In this document: one piece after another, positions 23,073-31,613 of the stretch
Layout: every line of letters begins with the position of its first letter
How positions within the stretch are numbered: position 1 is the first letter of the stretch
DNA from: Halorussus caseinilyticus
GTDB taxonomy: Archaea; Halobacteriota; Halobacteria; Halobacteriales; Haladaptataceae
NCBI RefSeq assembly: GCF_029338395.1
Contig: NZ_CP119809.1
Location: forward strand, 868,001-932,000
Direction of reading: 5' to 3'
Length of the DNA stretch: 64,000 nucleotides
The notes under the pieces: generated by a model
What the model was told of the DNA's origin: nothing
The model's database searches: none
Seen by the model: the letters and a program-made list of their open reading frames with translations, nothing else
Translations under genes and position numbers: made by a program

Positions 23073-23852
23073 ATGACAGATAACGAAACAAAAACCGACG
23101 GCAGCGGCGAGGCACAGACGGACGGTGGCGGCACCGGCATCGTCCCGCCGGACGACGAGACCCCGACGTGGAGCGAGCGCAAGCAACGCACGCAGGGTCT
23201 CTCCCGGCTGACGTACGAGTACTTCGAGCGCGCACGACGGGAAGACCAAGACCTGCGACAGGAGTCCAGTTACGTCGAGCGCGACGTGCTGGCGTTCCCG
23301 GTGTGGCCCCACGAGATGATTCGGAACCTCTCGTTGACGAGCTTCTTCGTCGGGATGATAATCTTCCTGTCGGCGACGCTCCCGCCCCACCTCGGGCCGC
23401 CCGCCGACCCGAGTTCGACCCCGGCGGTCATCCTGCCCGACTGGTATCTCTACTGGTCGTTCGGCCTGCTGAAGCTCGGTCCGCTCAACCCCGAACTGGC
23501 GATTCTGGGCGGCGACAAGCTGATGACCGACCGGATGTACGGCGTCGTCGCCAACGTCATCGTGGTCGGGTTCATCGCCATCGTGCCGTTCCTCAACAAG
23601 GGGAGCGCCCGGCGTCCCGTCGAACAGCCGTTCTGGGCCGCGGTCGGTATGGCCGGGTTCGCGTTCGCGTGGACTATCAGCGCGCTGTCAATCAAGAACC
23701 TCATCCCCATCGACTCCCACCTGCTGTTCGACCTGACGTTCCTCGTCCCCATCATCGTCGGGACCATCACCTACGCGGTGCTGAAGTCGATGCAGGAAGG
23801 GTACATGTTCGACCTCAACCGGCGGTACTACCGGCTCCGACCGCCGAAGTAA
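23073..23852 (+). CDS. Cytochrome b C-terminal (subunit IV-like) protein
   Basis: A 259-residue partner of the split cytochrome b. A hydrophilic acidic N-terminus (about 1-75), then helices at about 88-107, 128-145, 157-178, 185-207 and 215-235. PDWYLYWSFGLLK (about 125-137) matches the PEWY quinol-oxidation loop of cytochrome b/subunit IV, with Asp in place of Glu. DLTFLVPIIVGTITY is a later helix. Together with the preceding gene it forms a b6f-like two-piece cytochrome b. Confidence 0.93.
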   Translation: MTDNETKTDGSGEAQTDGGGTGIVPPDDETPTWSERKQRTQGLSRLTYEYFERARREDQDLRQESSYVERDVLAFPVWPHEMIRNLSLTSFFVGMIIFLSATLPPHLGPPADPSSTPAVILPDWYLYWSFGLLKLGPLNPELAILGGDKLMTDRMYGVVANVIVVGFIAIVPFLNKGSARRPVEQPFWAAVGMAGFAFAWTISALSIKNLIPIDSHLLFDLTFLVPIIVGTITYAVLKSMQEGYMFDLNRRYYRLRPPK

Positions 23853-23871
23853 CGCCGTAGCGATTTTTCTC

Positions 23872-24192
23872 ATGGATTCCAGTTCAGACACGACCGACAC
23901 CGAAGGGGAGTCTCGCGCCCGCGAAGTCGAGGTGCCGCTCCGACTCTACAAGGTCGTGACGGTGTTCTCGACGATGTTCGCCGTGGCGTTCGTCGTGGGC
24001 GGGTTCATCGTCCTCGACACGGCGACACAGCGCGCACAGCTTTCGGTCTCGGAGATGGACCTGCCGTTGGCTATCCTCGGCGTGGCGATGATTGGGGCGG
24101 GCGCGCTCGTCTACGCGTTCGCAACTCGGTTTCGCGCCGAAGGAATGGGAAAACCTAAAGACGAACCCGACGAACCATCAAACAATGGCTGA
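23872..24192 (+). CDS. Small membrane protein of the bc operon (DUF7315-like)
   Basis: A 106-residue protein with a hydrophilic acidic start, two helices (about 26-48 and 62-83) and a charged tail KPKDEPDEPSNNG. It follows cytochrome b and overlaps the next gene by 8 bp, so it is part of the operon. It is probably the family labelled DUF7315 in haloarchaea (recalled). Function is unknown, likely a minor bc subunit. Confidence 0.8.
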   Translation: MDSSSDTTDTEGESRAREVEVPLRLYKVVTVFSTMFAVAFVVGGFIVLDTATQRAQLSVSEMDLPLAILGVAMIGAGALVYAFATRFRAEGMGKPKDEPDEPSNNG

Positions 24193-24439
24193 CGAATTCG
24201 CAAAGGGACTCGGTATCCTGACGGGCGGTGGCCTCATCTGGATGGTGCTGTCGGGTTGGTACACCACGCCGGGATTCGAGGACACGCAACTCCTCGGCGA
24301 GATACCCGGTGACCTCGACACGTACGGACAGGCCGCAATCATGCTCCGGGAAGTGATGTTCTGGTTCGTCGTCATCGGCGTCCTGACGTTCTGGGTCGTC
24401 ATCCCGGCGCTGGACCAACTTCGAGAAGCGTCGTCGTAG
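24185..24439 (+). CDS. Small membrane protein closing the bc operon (DUF7314-like)
   Basis: An 84-residue protein starting MADEFAKGLGILTGGG, with helices at about 8-24 and 55-76 (VMFWFVVIGVLTFWVVIPAL). The start overlaps the previous gene by 8 bp. From memory it matches DUF7314, always found at this place. No cofactor motif is seen; a small bc subunit is the likely role. Confidence 0.8.
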   Translation: MADEFAKGLGILTGGGLIWMVLSGWYTTPGFEDTQLLGEIPGDLDTYGQAAIMLREVMFWFVVIGVLTFWVVIPALDQLREASS

Positions 24440-24949
24440 AACCGACCGGTCTCGTCTTTCTCGTCTCGCCGCTAGCCTGCGAGCGACTGCGCTCTTCTCC
24501 GAACTCCTCGCGGCCGAGCGGTCGCCGAGACGCTCCGAGGCGAGCGTCGCTCTCGGGTCGCTGTTCGTCCTTCGGGGGACCCGCGCCGCGTCGAGTCACC
24601 TCGCGTGAGCGCTTCGGGTCTCGGTCGGGCGCGTGACGCGCGTCACGGGAGAGTCCACCGACTGCCGTCCTCGACGGAGGACCGCGGTCGGCGGAGGGCG
24701 TGGTCGCCACTCTGCTTCCACGCGGACGGTGACGACCCGCCATCGGTCACGCAGGGTGAGAGAGGACGGACGGCAGAGCGACCGGCCAGCAGTCACGGTG
24801 GGGCGACGAGATGCGCAGGTCGGATGTCCGCGGTGCGTTGCTCTCTCGCCACGCTCGCGTCACTCGGCGGCGTCCGACCTCGCGGCGTCTCGCGCGAAGC
24901 GTGGATGCGTCTCCGTGGAATCGGAGAACCGGAAAAAAGCGGACCGAAG
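24440..24949. other. Intergenic gap, no recognisable gene
   Basis: A 510-bp GC-rich gap between the bc operon and a convergent membrane gene. Several arginine-rich frames are open on both strands but have no plausible start, helices or domain. It includes a GCGCGTGACGCGCGTCACGG stretch near 24630-24650, a partial palindrome. An A6 run at 24933-24938 near the end is treated separately as a terminator. Confidence 0.5.
24933..24938 (-). terminator. T6 terminator of the gene at 24950
   Basis: TTTTTT on the minus strand, 12 bp past the stop of the membrane protein, preceded by CGCT. Confidence 0.4.
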
Positions 24950-25390
24950 TTAGACGATGGCGCTCCAGACGGGTTCGATGAGGAAGAAGAGGCTGAGGTA
25001 CCCCGCGTAGAGGAACACCACGAACGAGGCGGTCATCGCGCCCTTCGGACTCGAAAGCGTCTCGTCGCTCCGAAGTTCGACCTCCTTGGCCTCGAACTCG
25101 AAGAAGTCCGTGACGAACAGGCCGAGGACGAGCGTCGAGAGGACGATGCCAGCGTGGTGATGGAGGCTCAGCAGGTAGAACGACCCGAGGACGAGGACGA
25201 CGTTCGACACCTCGTGGACCCAGTTGCGGTCGAGCGCCTCGTCGTGGTCGTCGCTCCGTGCCTGCTTGCGGTAATCCCGATACGCCCACCAGCGCGTGCC
25301 CATGTTGACCAACACGAGGGCGAACACCACGTACTCGATGATGTCCGCGAAGAGCGCGTCAATCGGTCCGAGCAGTGACAGCGGTTCCAT
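24950..25390 (-). CDS. Four-helix membrane protein near the bc operon (DUF7313-like)
   Basis: A 146-residue protein. Helices lie at about 15-33, 62-76, 80-99 and 122-142. Notable are LLSLHHHAGIVLS (three consecutive His at a membrane boundary) and the acidic loop DFFEFEAKEVELRSDE. The ATG at 25390 is used; the upstream in-frame part is arginine-rich leader sequence. It is convergent with the bc operon. From memory haloarchaea carry DUF7313 at this place. The His triplet could bind a metal or heme, which is speculation. Confidence 0.75.
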   Translation of the reverse strand: MEPLSLLGPIDALFADIIEYVVFALVLVNMGTRWWAYRDYRKQARSDDHDEALDRNWVHEVSNVVLVLGSFYLLSLHHHAGIVLSTLVLGLFVTDFFEFEAKEVELRSDETLSSPKGAMTASFVVFLYAGYLSLFFLIEPVWSAIV

Positions 25391-25501
25391 ACACGATAAT
25401 CGGAAAGGCGACGTATTAAACCTTGATTTCTGCGTCCGTCGATACCGCCGCGTCCCGCCGACGCGGGCGGGACGCGGCGCACTCACTCCGAACCCGCCCG
25501 G

Positions 25502-26308
25502 TCATCGCTCGAAGAACGGACGACTCTCGGGCACCGCGACCAGTTCTATCGTGTCGTCTTCGACCACCTCGACGCGCGTGTCGGGCGCGACCCGACGGAC
25601 GGTCCGGTCGTCGATGAGAAGCGACACCGCGCCCTCGTCGCGTTCGACCGTCAGCGCGACCGGCCGGTCGGCCGACACCACCCAGTGGTCCACGTTCACC
25701 GCGAAGGGCGCGACGGGGACGACGCCGACGACCCCCGACTCCGGTTCGAGCAGGGGACCGCCCGCGCTCCGGCCGTAGCCGTGGCTTCCGGTCGGGGTGG
25801 AGACGACCACGCCGTCGGCGCGAAACCGTGCGACCCGTTCGTCGCGCGACTCGACGGCGTACTCGGAGATGCGAGCGGGTTCGGTGGTGACGAGCATCAC
25901 GTCCGCGAGCGCGGAACCGACGCGCTCGCCGCCGACCGTGACCCCGAGGAGTGTCCGCGAGCCGGTCTCGAACTCGCCCGCGAGCAGGGCGTCGAGCGCG
26001 CCCCACACCGGTTCGAGTTCGCGGGGTTCGGCGTCGGTCTCGGCGGACGACTCGCGGTCGGTGGACGCCACCGCCACGTCGTCCAGCGAGACGCCACCGT
26101 AGCCCGGTCCGGCGTCCACCGGGAGGACGGGCGCTTCGACGCCTTCCCGAACCAGCGCGAGCAGGGCCGACTCGCCGACCGCGACGACCGATTCGGGGTC
26201 GGCCGCGACGACTTCGGTCGCCGAACCGAGAACGGCCGTCGCCTCGGTCGCCGCCGCGTCGTAAATCCAGTCGGCGAGCGCACCCTCGCCCACGATTCCG
26301 AGCGTCAT
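25502..26308 (-). CDS. NAD kinase-like protein lacking the N-terminal GGDG motif
   Basis: A 268-residue protein. The C-terminal half has the NAD kinase core: VVVSTPTGSHGYGRSAGGP (NAD-binding; the usual motif is TPTGSTAY), VVPVAPFAVNVDHWVV and late beta strands. The N-terminal half is a reduced Rossmann-like domain: where NAD kinases have GGDGT this one has VVAVGESALLALV, so the phosphate-donor and catalytic Asp site is missing. It may be a regulatory or NAD-binding paralogue rather than a kinase. Haloarchaea have a second, canonical NAD kinase elsewhere (expected, not seen here). Confidence 0.75.
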   Translation of the reverse strand: MTLGIVGEGALADWIYDAAATEATAVLGSATEVVAADPESVVAVGESALLALVREGVEAPVLPVDAGPGYGGVSLDDVAVASTDRESSAETDAEPRELEPVWGALDALLAGEFETGSRTLLGVTVGGERVGSALADVMLVTTEPARISEYAVESRDERVARFRADGVVVSTPTGSHGYGRSAGGPLLEPESGVVGVVPVAPFAVNVDHWVVSADRPVALTVERDEGAVSLLIDDRTVRRVAPDTRVEVVEDDTIELVAVPESRPFFER

Positions 26309-26583
26309 TCGCTTCCGACCCCCTCTACGTTCGCGCTACCCATCAGTCTCGTCTTGGACCGCCATCCGTGAAAAGGGTACGGAGTTTACCGACTCGGATA
26401 GGGAGGGCCGTGGTGAACGTGGCCCGCGATGCGGTGTGGAGGGTCGTCGTGGGTCCCGGTCCGGACTCAGTGTCGTCCACTCCGTCCGCCGCGTCCCATC
26501 TCGAAAAGAAATCCGAGTCTTTGAGAAATAGAAAAGCTACCGAAGCAAAGAATATTGTTCTTCTAAGACATCTCTACCGGTCC

Positions 26584-27894
26584 CTACTCGTCGTAGGGCC
26601 AGTCGCCGATAATCTTCATCCCCGCGGCTTGGTCTTCGTCCTCTAGCGCCGCCGCGATTTCCTCGGAGTCCGCGTGGCCGACTTCGAACTCCTCGCCCGC
26701 GAGACGCACCGTCAGTTCCGTCAGCAGGATGGCCTGCTCGCGGAGGTCACGGACTTCGAGTTTGTCGAGGGTGTCGGCGTAGGTGTGGCCCCACCCGCGG
26801 CCCTCGTCGCCGGTCTCGCTCATGACGTGGAATCCCGGCACGCCCCACTTGACGTAGGGCCAGTGGTCGCTGTGGGGTCCCTGCTCGGGAATCGTCTTCA
26901 CCGGGTGGTCGAAGTCCGCGCCCACGTCTTCGGCCGCCGACGCGAGGGCGTCGAAGCCGTGGGTGTGGAACGAGAGCGTCCGCCCGCGGACCACGCCGTC
27001 GTTGTTCACGATGGCTTTGATGGAGTCGAAGTCGCGCACGTCGGCGTCGTATCCGGACCCGACGAGACCCACCTCTTCGGCACCGTAGGCGATGAAGTGG
27101 ACCTTCGTGTCGAGTTCGTCCTCGCGCTCTGCGAGCGCGTTCGCCATCTCGACGACCATCGCCGTGCCAGCGCCGTTGTCCATCGCGCCCTCGCTGATGT
27201 CGTGGGCGTCGACGTGGCTGGTCACGAGGACTTCCTCGTCGGTGTCGGGACCGAGTTCCGCGTGGACGTTCTGACTGGTCGCGTCGTGAACGTCGGCCTC
27301 GACCGACACCTCGACTTCCTCGCCCTCGAAGCGCCGCGAGAGGCGCGCGCCGACCTCCTTCGAGACGCCGACCGCCGGGATGTCGCCGATGGGGTCCTCG
27401 GCGGTGCCGACGCTACCGGTCGGGGGGAGACATCCCTCGACGTGGTTGCGGAAGACGAACCCCGCCGCCCCGCCCTCGACGGCGTAGTAGTACTTCTCGC
27501 GCCGGTGGATGAACCGGTCGTAGTAGTCGGGGACGTTCGAGGCGACCATCACGACCTTCCCCTCGAAGTCGGTCTCCTCGAAGTCCTCGGGCAGGCCGTA
27601 CCCGAGGTCCACGAGTTCGCCCGTCGCCGCCGCGTCCGGACTCCGCGGGAGCGCGATAGACGATTGGACGGTCTCGCCCGCCCGAATCTCGCTGTCGCCG
27701 CGGGTCCACCCCTGCACGTCGAACTCCTCGATGCGGGCGTCGCGCGCGCCGACGCGTTCGAGGGCGTCGCGGGTCAGTTCCGCCGCCTCGCGTTCGCCGT
27801 CGCTCCCGGCCATCCGGTCGCCGATGTCCACGAGCGATTCGAGGTGGTTCCACCCAACGTCGCTAGTGAACGTCTCGCCTATCCACTGTGTCAT
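26584..27894 (-). CDS. M28 family metallopeptidase with PA domain
   Basis: A 436-residue aminopeptidase-like protein. A PA-type insert (about 100-200: GKVVMVASNVPDYYDRF, AAGFVFRNHVEGC) sits inside the zinc domain. Zinc ligands are visible in TSHVDAHDISEGAMDNGAG (His and bridging Asp), FIAYGAEEVGLVG (catalytic Glu-Glu) and the late His of PHSDHWPYVKWG. No Tat or Sec signal is apparent, so it is probably cytoplasmic. The ATG at 27894 gives MTQWIGETFTSDVGW. It is monocistronic; an AT-rich 207-bp gap separates it from the next gene. Confidence 0.93.
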   Translation of the reverse strand: MTQWIGETFTSDVGWNHLESLVDIGDRMAGSDGEREAAELTRDALERVGARDARIEEFDVQGWTRGDSEIRAGETVQSSIALPRSPDAAATGELVDLGYGLPEDFEETDFEGKVVMVASNVPDYYDRFIHRREKYYYAVEGGAAGFVFRNHVEGCLPPTGSVGTAEDPIGDIPAVGVSKEVGARLSRRFEGEEVEVSVEADVHDATSQNVHAELGPDTDEEVLVTSHVDAHDISEGAMDNGAGTAMVVEMANALAEREDELDTKVHFIAYGAEEVGLVGSGYDADVRDFDSIKAIVNNDGVVRGRTLSFHTHGFDALASAAEDVGADFDHPVKTIPEQGPHSDHWPYVKWGVPGFHVMSETGDEGRGWGHTYADTLDKLEVRDLREQAILLTELTVRLAGEEFEVGHADSEEIAAALEDEDQAAGMKIIGDWPYDE

Positions 27895-28050
27895 ACGGCC
27901 GCATGAATCCGGAGACGGCGTAAGCTTTTCGAATCGAAACTTCCGACGATTCTTCACTCGACGGGGACTCTTCGGGACTATCGAAGACGAATCTGTATTC
28001 TTAACTTAAACGAGGTAGACAATTTTCGACTTTTTGGTGTCCCAACAACA

Positions 28051-28060
28051 CTTTATAACA
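28051..28060 (+). promoter_or_regulatory. TATA-type promoter of the E1-alpha gene
   Basis: CTTTATAACA lies in an AT-rich stretch (28010-28085). Transcription about 26 bp downstream would start near 28081, giving a short leader to either the GTG at 28090 or the ATG at 28102. Confidence 0.55.
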
Positions 28061-28101
28061 CTGGACCTTCTTTATCTGATAGAAAGTCGGTGATTGACGA
28101 C

Positions 28102-29172
28102 ATGGCAATACAGGAACCCGAAGTCACTCGCGTCGTCGCCCCGGACGGAACCGTTGACGAACGAACCGACCCGGACCTCTCGGAGTCGGTGGTGACTGAC
28201 CTGTATCGACAGCAGGTACTCGCCCGGACGTTCGACGAGAAGGCCGTCAAACTCCACCGACAGGGACGCATCGGAACCTACGCGCCGCTTCAAGGCCAAG
28301 AGGCCGCCCAAGTCGGCGCGGCGTCGGCGCTCGCGGACTCGGACTACTGCTTCCCGACGTATCGGGACCACGCGATGTATCTCGCGCGGGGTCTCGAACT
28401 CGAAGACGTGTTGGTCTATCTGCTCGGCGAGGGCAACTACGTCGACCGCGAGGACCCCGACGGACTCCGGACGTTCCCGCCGACCATCCCCATCGCCACC
28501 CAACTGCCCCACGCCGTCGGGACGAGTATGGCGGCGGACTACCGCGGCGACGACTGCGCGACCCTCGTCAGTTTCGGCGACGGCGCGACCAGCGAAGGCG
28601 ACTTCCACGAGGGCATGAACTTCGCTGGCGTCTTCGAGTCGCCCACCGTCTTCTTCTGTCAGAACAACCACTGGGCGATTTCCGTCCCGCAGGAGCGCCA
28701 GACCGCCAGCGCCACCATCGCTCAGAAGGCCCAAGCGTACGGGTTCGAGGGCGTCCGCGTGGACGGCAACGACGTACTGGCGGTCTACGGCGCGGTCGAA
28801 AACGCCCTCGAAGCCGCGAAGAACGGCGACGGGCCGCGCCTCATCGAAGCCGTCACCTACCGGAAGGGCGCACACACGACCACCGACGACCCCTCGAAGT
28901 ACCGCGGCGACGAAGAGGTCGAGGAGTGGCGCAAGAAGGACCCGATAGAGCGCACCCGCGAGTATCTGGAGGACGCTCACGGCTGGACCGACGACGACGA
29001 GCTACGAGTTCAGTCGTGGGCCGACGACCGAGTGGTCGAGGCCATCGCCAACGCCGAGGAGCGGACCGGTCTCGACGTTGACGACATCTTCGAACACGTC
29101 TACGCCCAGACGCCCGACTCCCTCCGGCGACAGCGCCAGCGAGTGGTGGACGAACCGGAAGTCGAGCGATAA
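28102..29172 (+). CDS. Pyruvate dehydrogenase E1-alpha-like thiamine enzyme
   Basis: A 356-residue 2-oxoacid dehydrogenase E1-alpha homologue. The thiamine diphosphate motif spans GDGATSEGDFHEGMNFA to FCQNNHWAIS (GDG-x~27-NN), with upstream RIGTYAPLQGQEAAQVG and YRDHAMYLARG also typical. Such proteins decarboxylate pyruvate or branched 2-oxoacids as part of an alpha2-beta2 E1 linked to lipoyl E2 and E3. The beta, E2 and E3 genes are not adjacent here. Haloarchaea usually use ferredoxin oxidoreductase (present at 58.6 kb), so the physiological substrate is uncertain. ATG at 28102 is chosen; GTG at 28090 (adds four residues) is the alternative. Confidence 0.88.
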   Translation: MAIQEPEVTRVVAPDGTVDERTDPDLSESVVTDLYRQQVLARTFDEKAVKLHRQGRIGTYAPLQGQEAAQVGAASALADSDYCFPTYRDHAMYLARGLELEDVLVYLLGEGNYVDREDPDGLRTFPPTIPIATQLPHAVGTSMAADYRGDDCATLVSFGDGATSEGDFHEGMNFAGVFESPTVFFCQNNHWAISVPQERQTASATIAQKAQAYGFEGVRVDGNDVLAVYGAVENALEAAKNGDGPRLIEAVTYRKGAHTTTDDPSKYRGDEEVEEWRKKDPIERTREYLEDAHGWTDDDELRVQSWADDRVVEAIANAEERTGLDVDDIFEHVYAQTPDSLRRQRQRVVDEPEVER

Positions 29173-29257
29173 TCGCGGCGAACCCACCGCCGTCCGACCG
29201 ACGACGTAGCGGCGCGTCCCCTCGCAGTCGAGTCGTATCGCGGACGCGTTCAGGTGC

Positions 29258-29267
29258 CTTTTTACTA
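29258..29267 (+). promoter_or_regulatory. TATA-type promoter of cox subunit III
   Basis: CTTTTTACTA is centred about 26 bp before the ATG at 29289, suggesting a leaderless transcript separate from the E1-alpha gene. Confidence 0.5.
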
Positions 29268-29288
29268 TTCCACGCGCAACCACCTCGT

Positions 29289-30140
29289 ATGACAGTAGCG
29301 GACGATTCAACAGAAGAGCACGGCCATCACCTTCCGGCCGTCGAGGACTGGCCTCGCGGGTTCGGCGAGGCGAGCTGGTGGCCCTTCATCACCGCACTCG
29401 GTGGTGCGGGCATCTACGTCGGGGCCGCCTTGTTCCTGCTCGGGAAGGGACAGCAACCGATAATCGACCCCATCTTCGGCCCGGTGACGTTCGTCGCGTC
29501 CGTCGGTCTGTTCCTCGCGGGCCTGTACGGGTGGGTCTACCACGCCTTCGTGAAGGCGTTCTGGTCCAGCGACGGTCACGGCGGCGGCGCGCTCAGATGG
29601 GGGATGATACTGTTCCTCGGGTCGGAAATCGCAACGTTCAGCGCCGGGTTCGTCTACTACTTCTTCATCCGCGTCGGCACGTGGTCTACGGAAGGATTCC
29701 CCCACTTGCTCGGGTCGCTGGTTCTCATCAACACCACCCTGCTGGTGTTGTCGAGTTTCACGCTCCACTGGGGCCACGTCGAACTCCGGAAGGGCAACCG
29801 CCAGAACTTCCTCATCGGACTCGCGGCCACGCTCCTGCTCGGCGTCGTCTTCATCGGCGGGCAGGTGCTGGAGTACTACGAGTTCATCCAGCACGAAGGC
29901 TTCGACCTCACGTCGGGCATCTTCGCTAGCGCGTTCTACGGTCTGACCGGCCTGCACGGACTCCACGTCTCGATGGGTGCGGTCCTCATCGCTATCGTGT
30001 TCATCCGCGCGCTCTACGGGCAGTACACCGCAGACCGCCACGTCTCGGTCACGACGGTTTCGATGTACTGGCACTTCGTGGACGCGGTGTGGATTTTCCT
30101 CGTCGTCGTGCTGTACGCTGGCGCGGAAATCACGCTGTAA
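29289..30140 (+). CDS. coxC: Cytochrome c oxidase subunit III
   Basis: A 283-residue subunit III with seven transmembrane helices. The conserved WPFITALGG (about 31-39), GSEIATFSAGFVYYF (about 118-132) and the C-terminal FYGLTGLHGLHVSMGA and MYWHFVDAVWIFLVVVLY segments are diagnostic. Subunit III stabilises the catalytic core and aids proton uptake; it binds no metal. It follows E1-alpha with its own promoter and lies 4 kb from subunit II and 21 kb from subunit I. Confidence 0.96.
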   Translation: MTVADDSTEEHGHHLPAVEDWPRGFGEASWWPFITALGGAGIYVGAALFLLGKGQQPIIDPIFGPVTFVASVGLFLAGLYGWVYHAFVKAFWSSDGHGGGALRWGMILFLGSEIATFSAGFVYYFFIRVGTWSTEGFPHLLGSLVLINTTLLVLSSFTLHWGHVELRKGNRQNFLIGLAATLLLGVVFIGGQVLEYYEFIQHEGFDLTSGIFASAFYGLTGLHGLHVSMGAVLIAIVFIRALYGQYTADRHVSVTTVSMYWHFVDAVWIFLVVVLYAGAEITL

Positions 30141-30239
30141 CTCGGTCTCACTTTTCACCGTTCGTTCCGAATCCCGAAAGCGACCGCTTCGAGTCACCCA
30201 CAGTTTTGACGTTGGCCCGAGATTTCACCCGACATCGGT

Positions 30240-31556
30240 ATGACGACCCTCTCTCCCTCCGGCGGTGACGGCGGCGCGCGCCGACAGGTCGCCGTCATCG
30301 CAGTCGCAGTCGCCGTCCTCGTCGCCAGCATCGGTCTCGTCGCAACGTCGGTCCCGTTCGGGACCGACGACGGCCGCGCCTCGACGACTCCGCTCGACGC
30401 CACCCACCGACTCGACCGGTTGCACGCCGCGGGCGTCACCGGCGCGAACGTCAGCGTGGGCGTGGTCGGCGTGACGGGGTTCGACCCCGGCGACGCTTCG
30501 CTTGAGGGCCGAGTCACCGACTCGCGGTCGTTCGCGGCGGGCGAGACGATTCGCAACGGCGGGCAAAACGACCACGGTACCGCCGCGGCGTCGTTGGTCG
30601 CCCGGACCGCACCGGACGCCGACCTCTATCTCGCCTCGTTCGACACCGCCGAGGGGTTCCGGGACGCGGTCGCGTGGCTGGTAGACAGCGACGTGGACGT
30701 AATCGTCGCACCCGTCTCCTTCTACGGCAAAGTCGGCGACGGGTCGTCTGCGGTGGCGCGAGTCGCCGACCGCACCGCCGACCGCGGCGTGGCGTTCGTC
30801 GCGCCGGTCGGCAACCTCGGTCGGGGCCACTGGCGCGACCGGTTCGCGCCGAATCGCCGTGGGACCCACCGCTTCGAGGGCGGACTCCGGAACTACCTCG
30901 TTGGCGACTCGCGGCGACTCGCGCTCTGGCTTTCGTGGGACGACTGTGAGTCCTGTGAGTTCTCGATGGAACTCTACCGGTCGGACGGGACCGACGCGCG
31001 ACTCGTCGCCCGGTCGCGGCCCTACGCGGGCGACGCGACGCCAAACGAGCGTATCGTCGCCCGAATCGACCCGCAAGCGACCTACTACTACGCGGTTCGG
31101 GGGTCGCGGAACGCGACCGGCACGCCGCTGGAAGTCTCCTCGCCGACCCACGGGTTCCAGTTCCGCGAGCGCGCGGGGAGCGTCGTCGCGCCAGCGACCG
31201 CAGACGACGCGCTCGCGGTCGGCGCGTACGACGCTAAACGCGAACGGGTCGAACCGTTCAGTTCCGCCGGACCGGTCGCTGGCGACCGGCCCGGCGTGGA
31301 CGTGATTGCGCCCGACAGACTCCGGGCGGCCAGCGAACCCGGCGGTCTGGTGGGGTCGTCGGCCGCCGCGCCCTACGTCGCGGGCGTCGTCGCCCTCGTC
31401 CTCGACGCGAACCCGGCTCTCGAACCCGGAGCGGTCGAGACGCTTCTCGAACGGACCGCCTTCGACGCGGGGCGGCCGGGCACCGACCCGGTGGCCGGTC
31501 ACGGACTCGTCGCGCCCGAGCGAGCGGTCGAGCGCGGCCGGAACGCGACCGCTTAA
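30240..31556 (+). CDS. S8 subtilase-like protein lacking the canonical catalytic Asp motif
   Basis: A 438-residue protein with an N-terminal helix (about 16-38, signal-anchor). The subtilase fold is clear: NDHGTAAASLVA (catalytic His), APVGNLG (oxyanion-hole Asn) and GSSAAAPYVAGVVAL (catalytic Ser, normally GTSMAAP). The first motif, normally VAVIDTG, reads VGVVGVTGF, so the catalytic Asp position is Gly or Val. A C-terminal P-domain-like segment is not present. An inserted beta region (about 200-310) separates His and Ser blocks. It may be an inactive or unusual peptidase exposed outside the cell. Confidence 0.82.
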   Translation: MTTLSPSGGDGGARRQVAVIAVAVAVLVASIGLVATSVPFGTDDGRASTTPLDATHRLDRLHAAGVTGANVSVGVVGVTGFDPGDASLEGRVTDSRSFAAGETIRNGGQNDHGTAAASLVARTAPDADLYLASFDTAEGFRDAVAWLVDSDVDVIVAPVSFYGKVGDGSSAVARVADRTADRGVAFVAPVGNLGRGHWRDRFAPNRRGTHRFEGGLRNYLVGDSRRLALWLSWDDCESCEFSMELYRSDGTDARLVARSRPYAGDATPNERIVARIDPQATYYYAVRGSRNATGTPLEVSSPTHGFQFRERAGSVVAPATADDALAVGAYDAKRERVEPFSSAGPVAGDRPGVDVIAPDRLRAASEPGGLVGSSAAAPYVAGVVALVLDANPALEPGAVETLLERTAFDAGRPGTDPVAGHGLVAPERAVERGRNATA

Positions 31557-31613
31557 AGCCCGATTTTAGCTATGGACAGCTATTATTAGCCGGTCTTCGA
31601 AATCCCGCCGAGT

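Noticed and set aside
24440-24949. Possible gene in the gap after the bc operon
   Set aside because: All frames are Arg-rich with no helix, signal or motif, and no TATA/start pair is seen.
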